DNA from: Actinocorallia sp. API 0066
GTDB lineage: Bacteria; Actinomycetota; Actinomycetes; Streptosporangiales; Streptosporangiaceae
Length of the DNA stretch: 64,000 nt
NCBI RefSeq assembly: GCF_020991275.1
Contig: NZ_JAJLQY010000004.1
Location: forward strand, 1 to 64,000
Direction: 5' to 3'
The notes under the pieces are model-generated. The model was not told the origin of the DNA, did no database searches, and worked only from the letters and a program-made list of their open reading frames with translations. Position numbers and translations under genes: made by a program. Below are positions 7,995 through 16,719 of this stretch, one piece after another (position 1 is the stretch's first letter; each line of letters opens with the position of its first letter).

Positions 7995-8824
7995 TGCCGG
8001 TCCTTTCCCGACGGCGCCGCGCTGAGGGTGGGGGCGGCGGCGATGAGCTCGCGCGTGTAGGGCTCGGCGGGATCGCTGAGGATCTCCGCCACCGGGCCCG
8101 ACTCTACGATCTTGCCCGCGCGCATCACGACGGCCGTGTCGCACAGGTAGCGGACGAGGTCGAGGTCGTGGCTGACCGCGACGAGCGTCACGCCGGTGGT
8201 GGCACGCAGCTCGGCGAGCAGGTCGAGCACCGACGCCTGCACCACGACGTCGAGGGCGCTGGTCGCCTCGTCGGCGATGAGGAGGCGGGGTTCCAGGGCG
8301 AGCGCGCGGGCGATCGCGACGCGCTGCTTCTGCCCGCCCGACAGCCGGTGCGGGCGCGTTCCGGCGACCCCGTGCGGGAGCCGCACCAGGTCGAGCAGGT
8401 CCGTGACCCGCGCGGCGACCCGGTCGGCCGGGACGATCCGGTGCACCCGCAGCAGTTCGGCGAGGATCGACCCGCAGGTCCGGGCCGGGTTGAGGGTGGT
8501 GCCGGGGTCCTGGAAGACCATCTGGACGGCGCGGCGGGTCGCGGTGTCGCGGCGCGGCCCGAGCGGACGGCCGTCCAGCCGGATCGTCCCGGCGGTCGGC
8601 GGCACGAGGCCGAGGACGGCGCGCATGAGGGTGGACTTGCCCGAGCCGGACTCGCCGACGACGCCGACGGCGCCGCCGCGCGGCACGGTGAGGCTGACGC
8701 CGTCCACCGCGCGGACCCCTCCGCCGGGCGCGCCCTTCACGCCGCGCCGGACGGCGCGGGCGAGCGGGCCGGGCCCGCCGAACCTGACGGTCAGCCCGTC
8801 GATCTCCAGCAGCGGTGTGCTCAC
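7991..8824 (-). CDS. Peptide/nickel-type ABC transporter ATPase (DppF-like)
   Basis: A 277-residue nucleotide-binding subunit. Walker A GESGSGKST, signature LSGGQKQR, Walker B LLIADEATSALD and the switch His (VSHDLD) are all present. It would pair with the ATPase at 8821-9579 to power import. The usual C-terminal Cys-rich extension of this subfamily is absent. The GTG start overlaps the upstream stop (GTGA). Confidence 0.92.
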   Translation of the reverse strand: MSTPLLEIDGLTVRFGGPGPLARAVRRGVKGAPGGGVRAVDGVSLTVPRGGAVGVVGESGSGKSTLMRAVLGLVPPTAGTIRLDGRPLGPRRDTATRRAVQMVFQDPGTTLNPARTCGSILAELLRVHRIVPADRVAARVTDLLDLVRLPHGVAGTRPHRLSGGQKQRVAIARALALEPRLLIADEATSALDVVVQASVLDLLAELRATTGVTLVAVSHDLDLVRYLCDTAVVMRAGKIVESGPVAEILSDPAEPYTRELIAAAPTLSAAPSGKDRQ

Positions 8825-9579
8825 GCCGACTCCTTAGGCCGGGCCGCGAGCCTGCGGGCCAGGTTGGCCTCCAGCAGTTCGCGGGTGTACGGGTGGCGGG
8901 GCTCGGTCAGGACCCGCGCGGCGGGCCCCTCCTCGACGAGGCTCCCGGCGCGCATGACGGCGATCCGCGCGCACACCGACGCGACGACGGCGAGGTCGTG
9001 GCTGACGAACACCAGCGCCATGCCCCGGTCGGCGATCAGGCCGCGCAGCAGCGCGAGGATCCGCGCCTGGACCCTGACGTCGAGGGCGGTGGTCGGTTCG
9101 TCGCACAGCAGGACGCGCGGGTCGGTGGCGAGCGCGGCGGCGATCATCACGCGCTGCCGCATGCCGCCGGACAGCTCGTGCGGCCAGGCGCGCGTCCGGG
9201 CGGCCGGGTCGGCGATCCCCACCTGGGCGAGGAGGTCGACGGTGGCGGCGCGGGCGGCGGCGCGGCTCGCGCCCGGGTGGTGGCGGCGCCACGTCCCGGC
9301 GACGAACGAGCCGACCCGCAGGGTCGGGTTCAGCGCGGTCGCGGGCTCCTGGAAGACCATCGCGGCGCGCCCGTCGCGGCGGATGCCACCGGTGGCCTCC
9401 AGCGTGGGCGGCAGGATGCCGAGGGCGGCGCGCAGGGTGAGGCTCTTGCCGCTGCCGGACTCCCCCACGATCCCGAGGGTGCCGCCCGCCTCCACGGCGA
9501 GGGACACGTCGGTGACGAGGGCGGCGCCGTCGGCGCGGCGGCGCACCCCGAGCCGGTCGAGGCTGAGCACGGCGGTCAT
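8821..9579 (-). CDS. Peptide/nickel-type ABC transporter ATPase (DppD-like)
   Basis: A 252-residue ATPase with Walker A GESGSGKSLT, signature LSGGMRQRVMIA, Walker B VLLCDEPTTALD and switch VSHDLA. It is shorter than typical DppD (about 330) because the C-terminal Cys-motif tail is missing; it ends soon after the RHPYTRELLEA block. The ATG overlaps the stop of the permease gene (ATGA). Cytoplasmic face of the importer. Confidence 0.92.
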   Translation of the reverse strand: MTAVLSLDRLGVRRRADGAALVTDVSLAVEAGGTLGIVGESGSGKSLTLRAALGILPPTLEATGGIRRDGRAAMVFQEPATALNPTLRVGSFVAGTWRRHHPGASRAAARAATVDLLAQVGIADPAARTRAWPHELSGGMRQRVMIAAALATDPRVLLCDEPTTALDVRVQARILALLRGLIADRGMALVFVSHDLAVVASVCARIAVMRAGSLVEEGPAARVLTEPRHPYTRELLEANLARRLAARPKESA

Positions 9580-10415
9580 CGGCGTCCCGTCCCGTCCTGG
9601 AGGCCGTCGCCGAGCAGGGCGAGGCCGAACGCGAGGACGGCGATGACGAGGCCGGGCACGACCGTCAGCCACGGCGCGGCGTCCAGGTAGGGCTGGGCGG
9701 CGGCGATCATCGCGCCCCACTCGGGGGTGGGCTGCTGGACGCCGAACCCGAGGAAGGAGAACGCGGCGAGCGCGGTCACCGCGAAGACGAGGTCGGAGGT
9801 GAGGTACACGAACGTCTGCCTCAGGGTGTTGGGGAGCACGTGCAGGGCGATGATCCGGGGCGCGCGCAGGCCGCCGGTGACGGCGGCCGCGACGTACTCG
9901 GCGGAGCGGACGCGGGCGACCTCGCCGCGCACCAGCCGGGCGTAGACGACCCAGCCGACGGCGGTGAAGCTGATCAGCAGCGACGACGTGCCGGGGCCCA
10001 GGCCGAACACCAGGACGATCATGAGGATGTACATGGGGAACGCCTGGAGCAGGTCGCTGACCCGCATCACCACGGCGTCCGCCCAGCCGCCGAAGTACCC
10101 GGCGACGACGCCGAGCGCGGTGCCGAGCAGGCACGGCAGCAGCGTCACCGCGAGCGCGATCGGCAGGTCGATGGACGCGCCGGTGAGGATCCGGCTGAGC
10201 ACGTCCCGGCCGAGTTCGTCGGTGCCGAGCCAGTGCCCGCCCGACGGCGGCGCGAGCGCGTTCGCGACGTCCTGGGCGAGCGGGTCGGCCGGGCGCAGCC
10301 ACGGCGCGAGCAGCGCGACCAGCACGTACAGGCCGGTGATGGACAGCCCGACCGTGATCTTGGTGCGGCTGCCGTCGCGCCGGGCGCGCGACTGGGAGAC
10401 GGCGACGGCGGTCAT
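9576..10415 (-). CDS. Dipeptide-type ABC permease (DppC-like)
   Basis: A 279-residue membrane protein with an N-terminal helix (ITGLYVLVALLAPWL) and five further hydrophobic segments. The DppC-type features LGTDELGRDVLSRI and the coupling region (FLGFGVQQPTPEWGAMI) are present. ATGA overlap with the upstream permease gene. Forms the channel with the DppB-like subunit. Confidence 0.92.
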   Translation of the reverse strand: MTAVAVSQSRARRDGSRTKITVGLSITGLYVLVALLAPWLRPADPLAQDVANALAPPSGGHWLGTDELGRDVLSRILTGASIDLPIALAVTLLPCLLGTALGVVAGYFGGWADAVVMRVSDLLQAFPMYILMIVLVFGLGPGTSSLLISFTAVGWVVYARLVRGEVARVRSAEYVAAAVTGGLRAPRIIALHVLPNTLRQTFVYLTSDLVFAVTALAAFSFLGFGVQQPTPEWGAMIAAAQPYLDAAPWLTVVPGLVIAVLAFGLALLGDGLQDGTGRR

Positions 10416-11368
10416 GCGCTGATCCTCACGCGGGGGTCGGTGGCGGCGGTGACGAGGTCGGACAGCAGGTGCAGCAGCACGACGAGCACGGCGAACACCA
10501 GCGTGTAGCCCTGCACCAGCGGGAAGTCGCGGGTGCCCGCCGCCGTCACCAGGCCCTGGCCCATGCCGGGCAGCCCGAACGCGACCTCGACCACGACGGT
10601 GCCGAACAGCGCGTACCCGGCCTGCGCCGCCGTCACGGTGACGAGCGGCGGGAGCGCGTTGCGGGCCTGGAACAGCCGCAGCAGGTCGACGCCCCGGTAG
10701 CCGAGGGCGCGGGCCGCGACGACGAACTCGGCGTCGTGCAGCTCGATCATGGCCGCGCGCAGCGAACGGACCATCGGCGGCACGATCCCGAGCGCGACGA
10801 CCACGGCGGGCAGCACCAGCGCGCGGGCGTGCCCGGCGGCGTCCGCGCCCCAGCCCGCGACCGGGAACCAGCCGGTCGGCAGCGCCACCAGCCTGATCAG
10901 CATGATCGCGACCCAGAAGCCGGGCAGGCCGAGCGCGAGCGCCCCGAACACCCGGACGGCCTGGTCGACCGGCCCGCCGGGGCGGCGCGCGGCCAGCACC
11001 GCGAGCGGCACCGCGAGCGCCAGCGCCAGCAGCACCCCGGCGGCGGCCACCGCGACCGTCACCGGGAGCTGCGCGGCGATCTGCTCGGACACCGACTGGC
11101 CGGTCTTGAAGGACGTGCCCAGGTCGCCGGTCAGGACGTCGCCGACGTAGTGGAGGTAGCGCTCCCAGACGGGCAGGTCGAGCCCCAGTTGGCGGGCGAC
11201 GGCGTCCACCTCGTCCTGTCCTGCGCGCGGCCCGGCCACCATCCGGGCGGCGCTGCCGGGGGTGACGCTGAGCAGCAGCATCACCAGGAACAGGATGCCC
11301 GCGAGCAGCGGCACGAGGCTGAGCGCGCGCCGCCCGACAAAGCCGTAGCGCGATCCCCGCACCGTCAC
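10412..11368 (-). CDS. Dipeptide-type ABC permease (DppB-like)
   Basis: A 318-residue permease with about six membrane helices, starting with LVPLLAGILFLVMLLL. The family pattern YLHYVGDVLTGDLGTSF before helix 2 and EVAFGLPGMGQGLVTA near the end are clear. The GTG at 11368 overlaps the TGA of the binding-protein gene; a second GTG lies two codons in. The same GTGACGGTGCG overlap is found at the paralogous gene at 45123. Confidence 0.92.
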   Translation of the reverse strand: MTVRGSRYGFVGRRALSLVPLLAGILFLVMLLLSVTPGSAARMVAGPRAGQDEVDAVARQLGLDLPVWERYLHYVGDVLTGDLGTSFKTGQSVSEQIAAQLPVTVAVAAAGVLLALALAVPLAVLAARRPGGPVDQAVRVFGALALGLPGFWVAIMLIRLVALPTGWFPVAGWGADAAGHARALVLPAVVVALGIVPPMVRSLRAAMIELHDAEFVVAARALGYRGVDLLRLFQARNALPPLVTVTAAQAGYALFGTVVVEVAFGLPGMGQGLVTAAGTRDFPLVQGYTLVFAVLVVLLHLLSDLVTAATDPRVRISA

Positions 11369-12909
11369 TCCGACTTCCAGACGGTGTCGAGGTAGTAGGT
11401 GCCCCACGGGGTGATCTCGGCGCCCTTCACCACGGTCCGCTGGCCCTCCAGCGCCGACACGTGCGCCAGCGCGAGGAACGGCGCCTGCTCGAACAGGATG
11501 TCCTGCACGCGGGTGACCGCCGCCGCCTTGGCCTTGACGTCGTCGGTGCCGGCGTAGTCGCCGAGCGCGGCGACGAGCGGGTCGGGGTTCAGGCCGGTGA
11601 ACATCGAGCGGGTGCCCGCGACGTACCAGGCGGGGTCGGACACGTCGGGCGAGATCGCGTTGTAGGAGAACATGCCGAGCTGGTAGTCGCCGCCGGAGAC
11701 CGTCGCGAAGGTCGAGGAGGCGTCGCCGGACTGGAGCTCCACGGTGACGCCGACCGCGCCCAGGTTCCGCTGGACGATCTGCGCGACAAGCCCGGAGCTG
11801 GGGTCGTTGGCGTAGTGCAGGGTCAGCTTCGCCGGGCCCGCCGTGCCGAGCAGGGACTTGGCCTTGGCGGGGTCGTGCGCGAAGTACGGCTTGCTGGGCG
11901 CCGCCCAGTTCTTGCTGTTGGTCGGCAGCGCGCCGGACGGGACGGTGCCGAAGCCCTTGTAGGCGCTGGTGACGAGCGCGGAGTAGTCGAGCGCGTAGCC
12001 GATGGCCTGCCTGACCTTCGGGTCGGCCAGCGCCGGGTCCTCGGTGTTCATCAGCAGCACCGGCGTGAGGTGCTCGGGCTGGGACTTCACGTACTCCTTG
12101 GGCAGGGTGCTCGCGGTGACCGCCCAGATCTCGTCGGCCATGTCGGCCTGCCCGGAGCGCAGCCGCAGCCCGATCGTGTTGGGGTCGGCGGCGAACGTGC
12201 TGACGACCTGGTCAAGGTGCGGGAGTCCATCACGCCAGTAGCGCGGGTTCTTCTTCAGCACGACCTCGCCGTTGGCGCTCCACTTCTCCACCGTGAAGGC
12301 GCCCGCGCCCACGGGCTTCTGCCAGAACTCCTTGGCGGGCTTCCCGCCGAAGTCGTCGGGCACCACGCCCGCCGAGCTCCACGACAGGAACGCGGGAAGC
12401 GCGGTGTCGGGGTAGGCGAGGCGGAACTCGACGGTGTGCTCGTCCACCGCCTTGGCCTTGGCGATGACGGCGTAGGTCGCGCCGTAGTTGGAGCCGGACT
12501 TCCACGTCTCGGCGGAGAACACGACGTCCTCGGCCGTCACGGGCGTGCCGTCGCTGAACACGGCGTCGGGCTGGAGCTTCAGGGTCAGCACCGTGTTGCC
12601 CGCGTTGTAGGACCAGGACGCGGCGAGGCCGGGTTCGAGGGTCTTGCCGTCGGCGCCCGCGCGGATGAGCGGCTCCAGCACCGCGTCGGAGATCTGGAAC
12701 GACGAATTGAGGGTCTGCTTGTCCAGTTCGAATCCCTCGAACGGGTTGGCGCGCATGACGTTGAGGGTCCCGCCGGCGACGGGATTCCCGCTGCCGGAAT
12801 TCTCGGCGGGAGCCGAGGAACAGGCGGTGAGGCCGGTGGCGAGCAGGGCGGTCGCGACGGCGATCCGCAGGTGAGCACGGTCGCGACGGACCGGAAGGCG
12901 GCGTGGCAT
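11365..12909 (-). CDS. ABC transporter substrate-binding lipoprotein, family 5
   Basis: A 514-residue extracellular binding protein. A signal peptide with lipobox LTACSS anchors it in the membrane. The family-5 segments (LEPGLAASW, FSDGTPVTAEDVVFS, NPRYWRDGLPHLDQV, RQAIGYALDY) are in order. Start is ATG 12909, preceded by AGGGAAAGG; a longer reading adds 21 residues that do not look like a signal peptide. First gene of the operon that continues to the DDAH gene. Family members bind peptides, nickel, opines or other small solutes; the downstream enzymes suggest an arginine-derived or guanidino ligand. Confidence 0.92.
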   Translation of the reverse strand: MPRRLPVRRDRAHLRIAVATALLATGLTACSSAPAENSGSGNPVAGGTLNVMRANPFEGFELDKQTLNSSFQISDAVLEPLIRAGADGKTLEPGLAASWSYNAGNTVLTLKLQPDAVFSDGTPVTAEDVVFSAETWKSGSNYGATYAVIAKAKAVDEHTVEFRLAYPDTALPAFLSWSSAGVVPDDFGGKPAKEFWQKPVGAGAFTVEKWSANGEVVLKKNPRYWRDGLPHLDQVVSTFAADPNTIGLRLRSGQADMADEIWAVTASTLPKEYVKSQPEHLTPVLLMNTEDPALADPKVRQAIGYALDYSALVTSAYKGFGTVPSGALPTNSKNWAAPSKPYFAHDPAKAKSLLGTAGPAKLTLHYANDPSSGLVAQIVQRNLGAVGVTVELQSGDASSTFATVSGGDYQLGMFSYNAISPDVSDPAWYVAGTRSMFTGLNPDPLVAALGDYAGTDDVKAKAAAVTRVQDILFEQAPFLALAHVSALEGQRTVVKGAEITPWGTYYLDTVWKSE

Positions 12910-12937
12910 AGGGGGCGACCTTTCCCTGGCGCAAAAC

Positions 12938-12954
12938 TTTGAACTGGATTCAAA
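12938..12954. promoter_or_regulatory. TTTGAA-N5-TTCAAA inverted repeat before the ABC/agmatine operon
   Basis: Perfect 6-bp arms (12938-12943, 12949-12954) around CTGGA, 29 bp before the binding-protein ATG. TTCAA/TTGAA is repeated nearby at about 12961-12977. It may be a second operator or part of the promoter. Confidence 0.4.
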
Positions 12955-13022
12955 CACCGGTTCAAGACGCAATTCAAGCCCCTCGGGTAACTCCGCGGTT
13001 AAGTCGGCGTTACGCCGCGCGC

Positions 13023-13037
13023 CCTTACGTAGTAAGG
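13023..13037. promoter_or_regulatory. CYTTACNNAGTAAGG operator, copy 4
   Basis: CCTTACGTAGTAAGG is the fully symmetric copy (CCTTAC, GTA, GTAAGG). It lies 113 bp before the binding-protein gene start and just past the stop of the LuxR regulator, so it should act on the ABC/agmatine/DDAH operon. Same element as at 73, 2296 and 4113. Confidence 0.6.
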
Positions 13038-13044
13038 TGGCCGG

Positions 13045-13692
13045 TCAGCGGCCAAAACCCGCCTGGCGGGCCCGGACGATCGCCTGCGCCCGGTCGGCCA
13101 CCTGGAGCTTGGCGAAGATCGCCGACACGTTGTTGCGGACCGTCTTGGGCGACAGGAACAGCCGCTCGGCGATCTGCGGGTTGGACAGGCCCGCCGCGAT
13201 GAGGTCCAGCACGTCCCGCTCCCGCGAGGTGAGCTGCGGGAACGCCTCCTCGGTCGGCGGCTTGGCGCCGACCAGCAGCGCGAAGTACCGGGTGATCCGC
13301 GCCGCCAGCGCCGGACCGAAGATCACCTCGCCGTGCGCGACCGCCTTGATCGCGCGCAGGATCTCCTCCTGGTCGGCGCCCTTCACCAGGTAGCCGCGCG
13401 CGCCCGCGAGCATCGCCGCGAACACGCTCTCGTCGTCGTCGTGCATGGTGAGCGCCAGCACCGCCGCCGCGGGCTCCCCCGACGTCAGCCGCCGGGTCGC
13501 CTCGATCCCGTCGAGCACCGGCATCTGCAGGTCCATCACCACCACGTCCGGGGCCAGTTCGGCCGCCAGCGCGACCGCCTCGCCGCCGTCGGCCGCCGTG
13601 CCGACGACCTCGACCTCCCCGGTCGAGGTCAGCATCAGCCGCAGCCCGTCCCGGTACACCGGGTGGTCGTCGGCGATGAGCACCCGCGGCAT
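13045..13692 (-). CDS. LuxR/NarL-family response regulator
   Basis: A 215-residue response regulator. The receiver domain has Asp8/Asp9, phospho-acceptor Asp54 (VVVMDLQMP), a conserved Thr (ALTMHDD) and Lys about 104 (YLVKGA). The C-terminal LuxR HTH runs from LTSRERDVLDLIAAGLSN to VRNNVSAIFAKL. The ATG overlaps the kinase stop by one base (TGATG), so the kinase at 13692-15818 is its partner. No target is evident in the window. Confidence 0.93.
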   Translation of the reverse strand: MPRVLIADDHPVYRDGLRLMLTSTGEVEVVGTAADGGEAVALAAELAPDVVVMDLQMPVLDGIEATRRLTSGEPAAAVLALTMHDDDESVFAAMLAGARGYLVKGADQEEILRAIKAVAHGEVIFGPALAARITRYFALLVGAKPPTEEAFPQLTSRERDVLDLIAAGLSNPQIAERLFLSPKTVRNNVSAIFAKLQVADRAQAIVRARQAGFGR

Positions 13693-15818
13693 CACGCGCC
13701 CACCCCCACCGGGCGGGCCTGCTCCCCCACCGGGATGATCGCGCGCACCGTCGTGCCGCCGCCCGGCCGTGGCGCGATCGCGCACCTGCCGCCCAGCTCC
13801 TCGGCCCGCTCCCGCATCGCCACCAGCCCCACCCCGACCAGCGCGCGTTCCGGCACCCCGCTGCCGTCGTCGCTCACCTCCACCCGCACCGTGCCCTCCC
13901 CCGACTCCAGCCGGACGGTGCAGCGTCCGGCGCCCGAATGCCGCGCGACGTTGCTCAGCGCCTCGCCCGCGATCCTGAACACCGCGACCTCGACGGCGGC
14001 GGGCAGCTCGTCCAGGTCGCCCTCGGCCACCACGCCGATCGCCAGCCGACCGCCGCCGAACCGCTCGGCCTGCCGCTGGATCGCGCCGACGAGGCCGAAC
14101 TGGTCGAGCGCGGGCGGCCGCAGGTCGTGCACCAGGCGGCGCACGTCCGCGAGGATCGTGGAGAGGTCGCCGCCGACCTCGGCGAGGGTCCGGTCGGCCG
14201 CCGCCCGGTCGCGGCGCGCGAGGTTGCGGGCCGCCTGGATCTTCAGCCCGGACGCGGCCAGCGCCGGGCCCAGGCCGTCGTGCAGGTCCCGGCGGAGCCT
14301 GCGCCGCTCCTCGGCGATCCCCTTCACCAGCTCCTCGCGGCTGCGCTGCAGCTCCTCGGTGAGCGCCGTGGCGCGGGCCGCTGCCGCCGCCTGCCGCACC
14401 ACGTCGGCGAGCAGCCGCTGGTCGCCGTCCGACAGCGGCGAGCCGGGGCGCGGCACCAGCGTGAGCCGCCCGATCGGCACGTCCCGGTAGGCGAACGGCA
14501 GGCACACCGCGTCCGCGTGCGGGCTGCCGTGCTCGACGATGACGGTCGTGCCGTCCGGCCGGTCCAGCTCCACCCGCACGTAGGGGGACCGGAACGCCTG
14601 CGCGACGCCCCGGGCCGTCGCCTCCAGCAGCTCGTCGGGGCCCGGCGACTCCTCCAGCCGCCGGGCCAGCGCCGACACCACGTCGTAGGGCTCCCCGCGC
14701 CCGGTGACGAGCCGGTTCACCCACCGCTGCAACCGCACCCGCACCGGCCCGTACAGCACCGCGACGACGGCCGCCGCGACGACGCCCGCGAACCTGTCCT
14801 CCACCAGGGCGCCCGCCCCGACGAACACCGCGAGGTCCACCCCGACCACCACAGCGGCGAGCGCGCCGTACAGCAGCGTCCAGCCGATGAGCAGGTCCAC
14901 CTGGTACAGCCGGTACCGGGTGACCGCGACGAGCACGGCCAGCGACAGCGTCAGGTTCTCGAAGACGAACAGGAGGTCCACCACGATCCCCGACAGCGAC
15001 CTCGGGTCGTAGGGCACGTGCACCTGGTACAGCAGCGTGCCGATCATCGTGCCGACCGTCACCGCGCCCGCGAGCAGCATCCACCGCAGCTGCGCGCGCA
15101 GCTCCCCCTGCGCGCCCCGGAACCGTCCGGCGAACACCAGGACGCCGGACACCAGCGACGCCGTCGCGATCACCTTGAACCCTGAGGTGCCGTAGGAGTT
15201 CCACACGGCGTCGGGGACGAACGGGGGCGTCAGGAGGTCCAGGTCGAACCCGGCGAGCAGGTGCGCCATCGGGTCGCCCTGCGCGTAGACGTCCCACGGC
15301 ATCGCGACGATCAGGCCGATCGCGAAGACCATCGAGGCGAGCGACGCCACCCCCGCCCAGCGCGACCGGCGGCCCTGCGGGAGGCGCCCGGTCGGGAACA
15401 GGACGAGCAGGGCGGGCACCGCCAGATGGATGAGCGGGCCGAACTTGCCACCGGCGAACACCGCGAGCGCCGTCAGCGGCAGCTCGCCGCCGTGCGCGAG
15501 CAGCGAGTACCGGGCGTACTCGCAGCCGAACGCCGCGGCGACCGAGCTGCCGCCGGTCAGCACCAGCAGCCAGCCCAGCCAGTGCCGGGGCAGCCGCAGC
15601 GCGAGCAGCAGCCCGGGGACGGCGAGGGCGACGCCCGAGGCGACCGAGCCCCAGTACAGCCAGTCGAGCATCGCGGGCACCGGGCCCGGCGGGGTCGCCG
15701 CCGACAGCCAGACCGCGGCGCCGCCCGCGACGAACGTGGCGGCCACGCACACGACGGCCGTGAGGCGCAGCGCGCGGTCGGCGGCGGGCCGCGCGGCCGG
15801 GGGGTCTTCGGAAGGCAC
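13692..15818 (-). CDS. Membrane sensor histidine kinase, HisKA_3 type
   Basis: A 708-residue kinase. About eight hydrophobic segments fill the first 380 residues, followed by a GAF-like region (from about 400), the dimerization/phospho-acceptor helix RRLRRDLHDGLGPALA, and a C-terminal HATPase with DDGSGVP and a late RPGGGTTV motif. Start GTG 15818 is chosen because the first membrane segment begins 18 residues later and upstream sequence is arginine-rich shadow. It would sense a signal at or in the membrane and phosphorylate the adjacent LuxR regulator. Confidence 0.9.
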   Translation of the reverse strand: MPSEDPPAARPAADRALRLTAVVCVAATFVAGGAAVWLSAATPPGPVPAMLDWLYWGSVASGVALAVPGLLLALRLPRHWLGWLLVLTGGSSVAAAFGCEYARYSLLAHGGELPLTALAVFAGGKFGPLIHLAVPALLVLFPTGRLPQGRRSRWAGVASLASMVFAIGLIVAMPWDVYAQGDPMAHLLAGFDLDLLTPPFVPDAVWNSYGTSGFKVIATASLVSGVLVFAGRFRGAQGELRAQLRWMLLAGAVTVGTMIGTLLYQVHVPYDPRSLSGIVVDLLFVFENLTLSLAVLVAVTRYRLYQVDLLIGWTLLYGALAAVVVGVDLAVFVGAGALVEDRFAGVVAAAVVAVLYGPVRVRLQRWVNRLVTGRGEPYDVVSALARRLEESPGPDELLEATARGVAQAFRSPYVRVELDRPDGTTVIVEHGSPHADAVCLPFAYRDVPIGRLTLVPRPGSPLSDGDQRLLADVVRQAAAAARATALTEELQRSREELVKGIAEERRRLRRDLHDGLGPALAASGLKIQAARNLARRDRAAADRTLAEVGGDLSTILADVRRLVHDLRPPALDQFGLVGAIQRQAERFGGGRLAIGVVAEGDLDELPAAVEVAVFRIAGEALSNVARHSGAGRCTVRLESGEGTVRVEVSDDGSGVPERALVGVGLVAMRERAEELGGRCAIAPRPGGGTTVRAIIPVGEQARPVGVGA

Positions 15819-16013
15819 CCACCCAGGGTGGCACGCGCCGCGTCCCGCGTCGCGGGAGCGTTGTCCCGAACGTCCGGGGACAGGCGTCCCCGAACCACGC
15901 CCCCGGATCCGTGACCGGGGCGGACACCGGAATCCCTGGCCGCCCGGGACGCGCCCCGCCGATCCTGGAGGCTCCCCCGGCACCCCCGCCGGGTGGTTCG
16001 CGCGAGGAGAGCG

Positions 16014-16643
16014 ATGTCGATCAGGGTCGAGCGCAGCGAGGTCCACCCGTCGGGGCCGCCGCCGCCCGGACGGCCGGGGGCCTCGGTGGTCCGGCTGGTC
16101 GGCGTCGTCCTCGCCGGGGGCGCGGTCGGGTGGGGGGTGGCGCTGCTGTCCGTCGGCGGCGGGCAGGACCTGACGATCCACGCCGTCGACATGCTGACGT
16201 CCAGCGTGTACCTGGTGGGGCTCGTCGGGTTGTGCGTCGTCGTCGCCCTCGCCGGGGCCGCCGGGGCGGGGCGGGGACGCTGGCTCGCGTGGGCGCCGAT
16301 GGCGCTGCTGCCGTTCGGCGTCGTCACCAACACCGTGGCCCTCGGGTACACGTCCTACGCGGACGTGCCGGGCTGGATGAAGATCCTCGACCTGTCGTGG
16401 CCGCTGTCGCAGCTCGCGGTGCTCGTCATGGCCGTCGCGATCGCGCGGGTCGGGCGGTGGCGCGGCCCGCTGCGGTGGCTGCCGCTCGGCGGCGCGCTCT
16501 GGCTCGTCAGCGTGATGGCCGTGCGGTCCTTCGCGCCGCCGATGGCGGCCGCCTGGTTCTTCCTCGTCTGGATGACCGCCACCTACGGGGCGCTCGGCGC
16601 GCTCCTGGCGGCCAGACCCGAGGCGGCACGCGGCAGGTGCTGA
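16014..16643 (+). CDS. Six-helix membrane protein of unknown function
   Basis: A 209-residue protein with six hydrophobic stretches (from VVRLVGVVLAGGAVGW to FFLVWMTATYGALGALLAA) and a basic, proline-rich N-terminus. ATG 16014 is preceded by GAGGAGAGCG. No family recognised. It is divergent from the sensor kinase, separated by 195 bp that hold both promoters, so it could be a target or accessory of that system. Confidence 0.75.
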   Translation: MSIRVERSEVHPSGPPPPGRPGASVVRLVGVVLAGGAVGWGVALLSVGGGQDLTIHAVDMLTSSVYLVGLVGLCVVVALAGAAGAGRGRWLAWAPMALLPFGVVTNTVALGYTSYADVPGWMKILDLSWPLSQLAVLVMAVAIARVGRWRGPLRWLPLGGALWLVSVMAVRSFAPPMAAAWFFLVWMTATYGALGALLAARPEAARGRC

Positions 16644-16664
16644 CCCGGAACCGGCCGCAGACGA

Positions 16665-16706
16665 ACGCGGAACGGCCGTGCCCCCGGGGGCACGGCCGTT
16701 CCGCGT
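16665..16706. terminator. 42-bp perfect palindrome, bidirectional terminator
   Basis: Arms of 21 bp without spacer, centred between 16685 and 16686 (AACGGCCGTGCCCCC on the left, its complement on the right). It lies 22 bp after one stop and 14 bp before the convergent stop at 16720, so it can end transcription from both sides. Confidence 0.8.
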
Positions 16707-16719
16707 CGGGAGCCGCCCG

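Noticed and set aside
8196-9690. Plus-strand frames opposite the ABC transporter genes
   Set aside because: They mirror genes with intact Walker motifs on the minus strand and have no recognisable domain or ribosome site.
12910-12972. Longer start for the first binding protein
   Set aside because: The 21 extra residues break the signal peptide and run over the TTTGAA/TTCAAA dyad; ATG 12909 has a good ribosome site.
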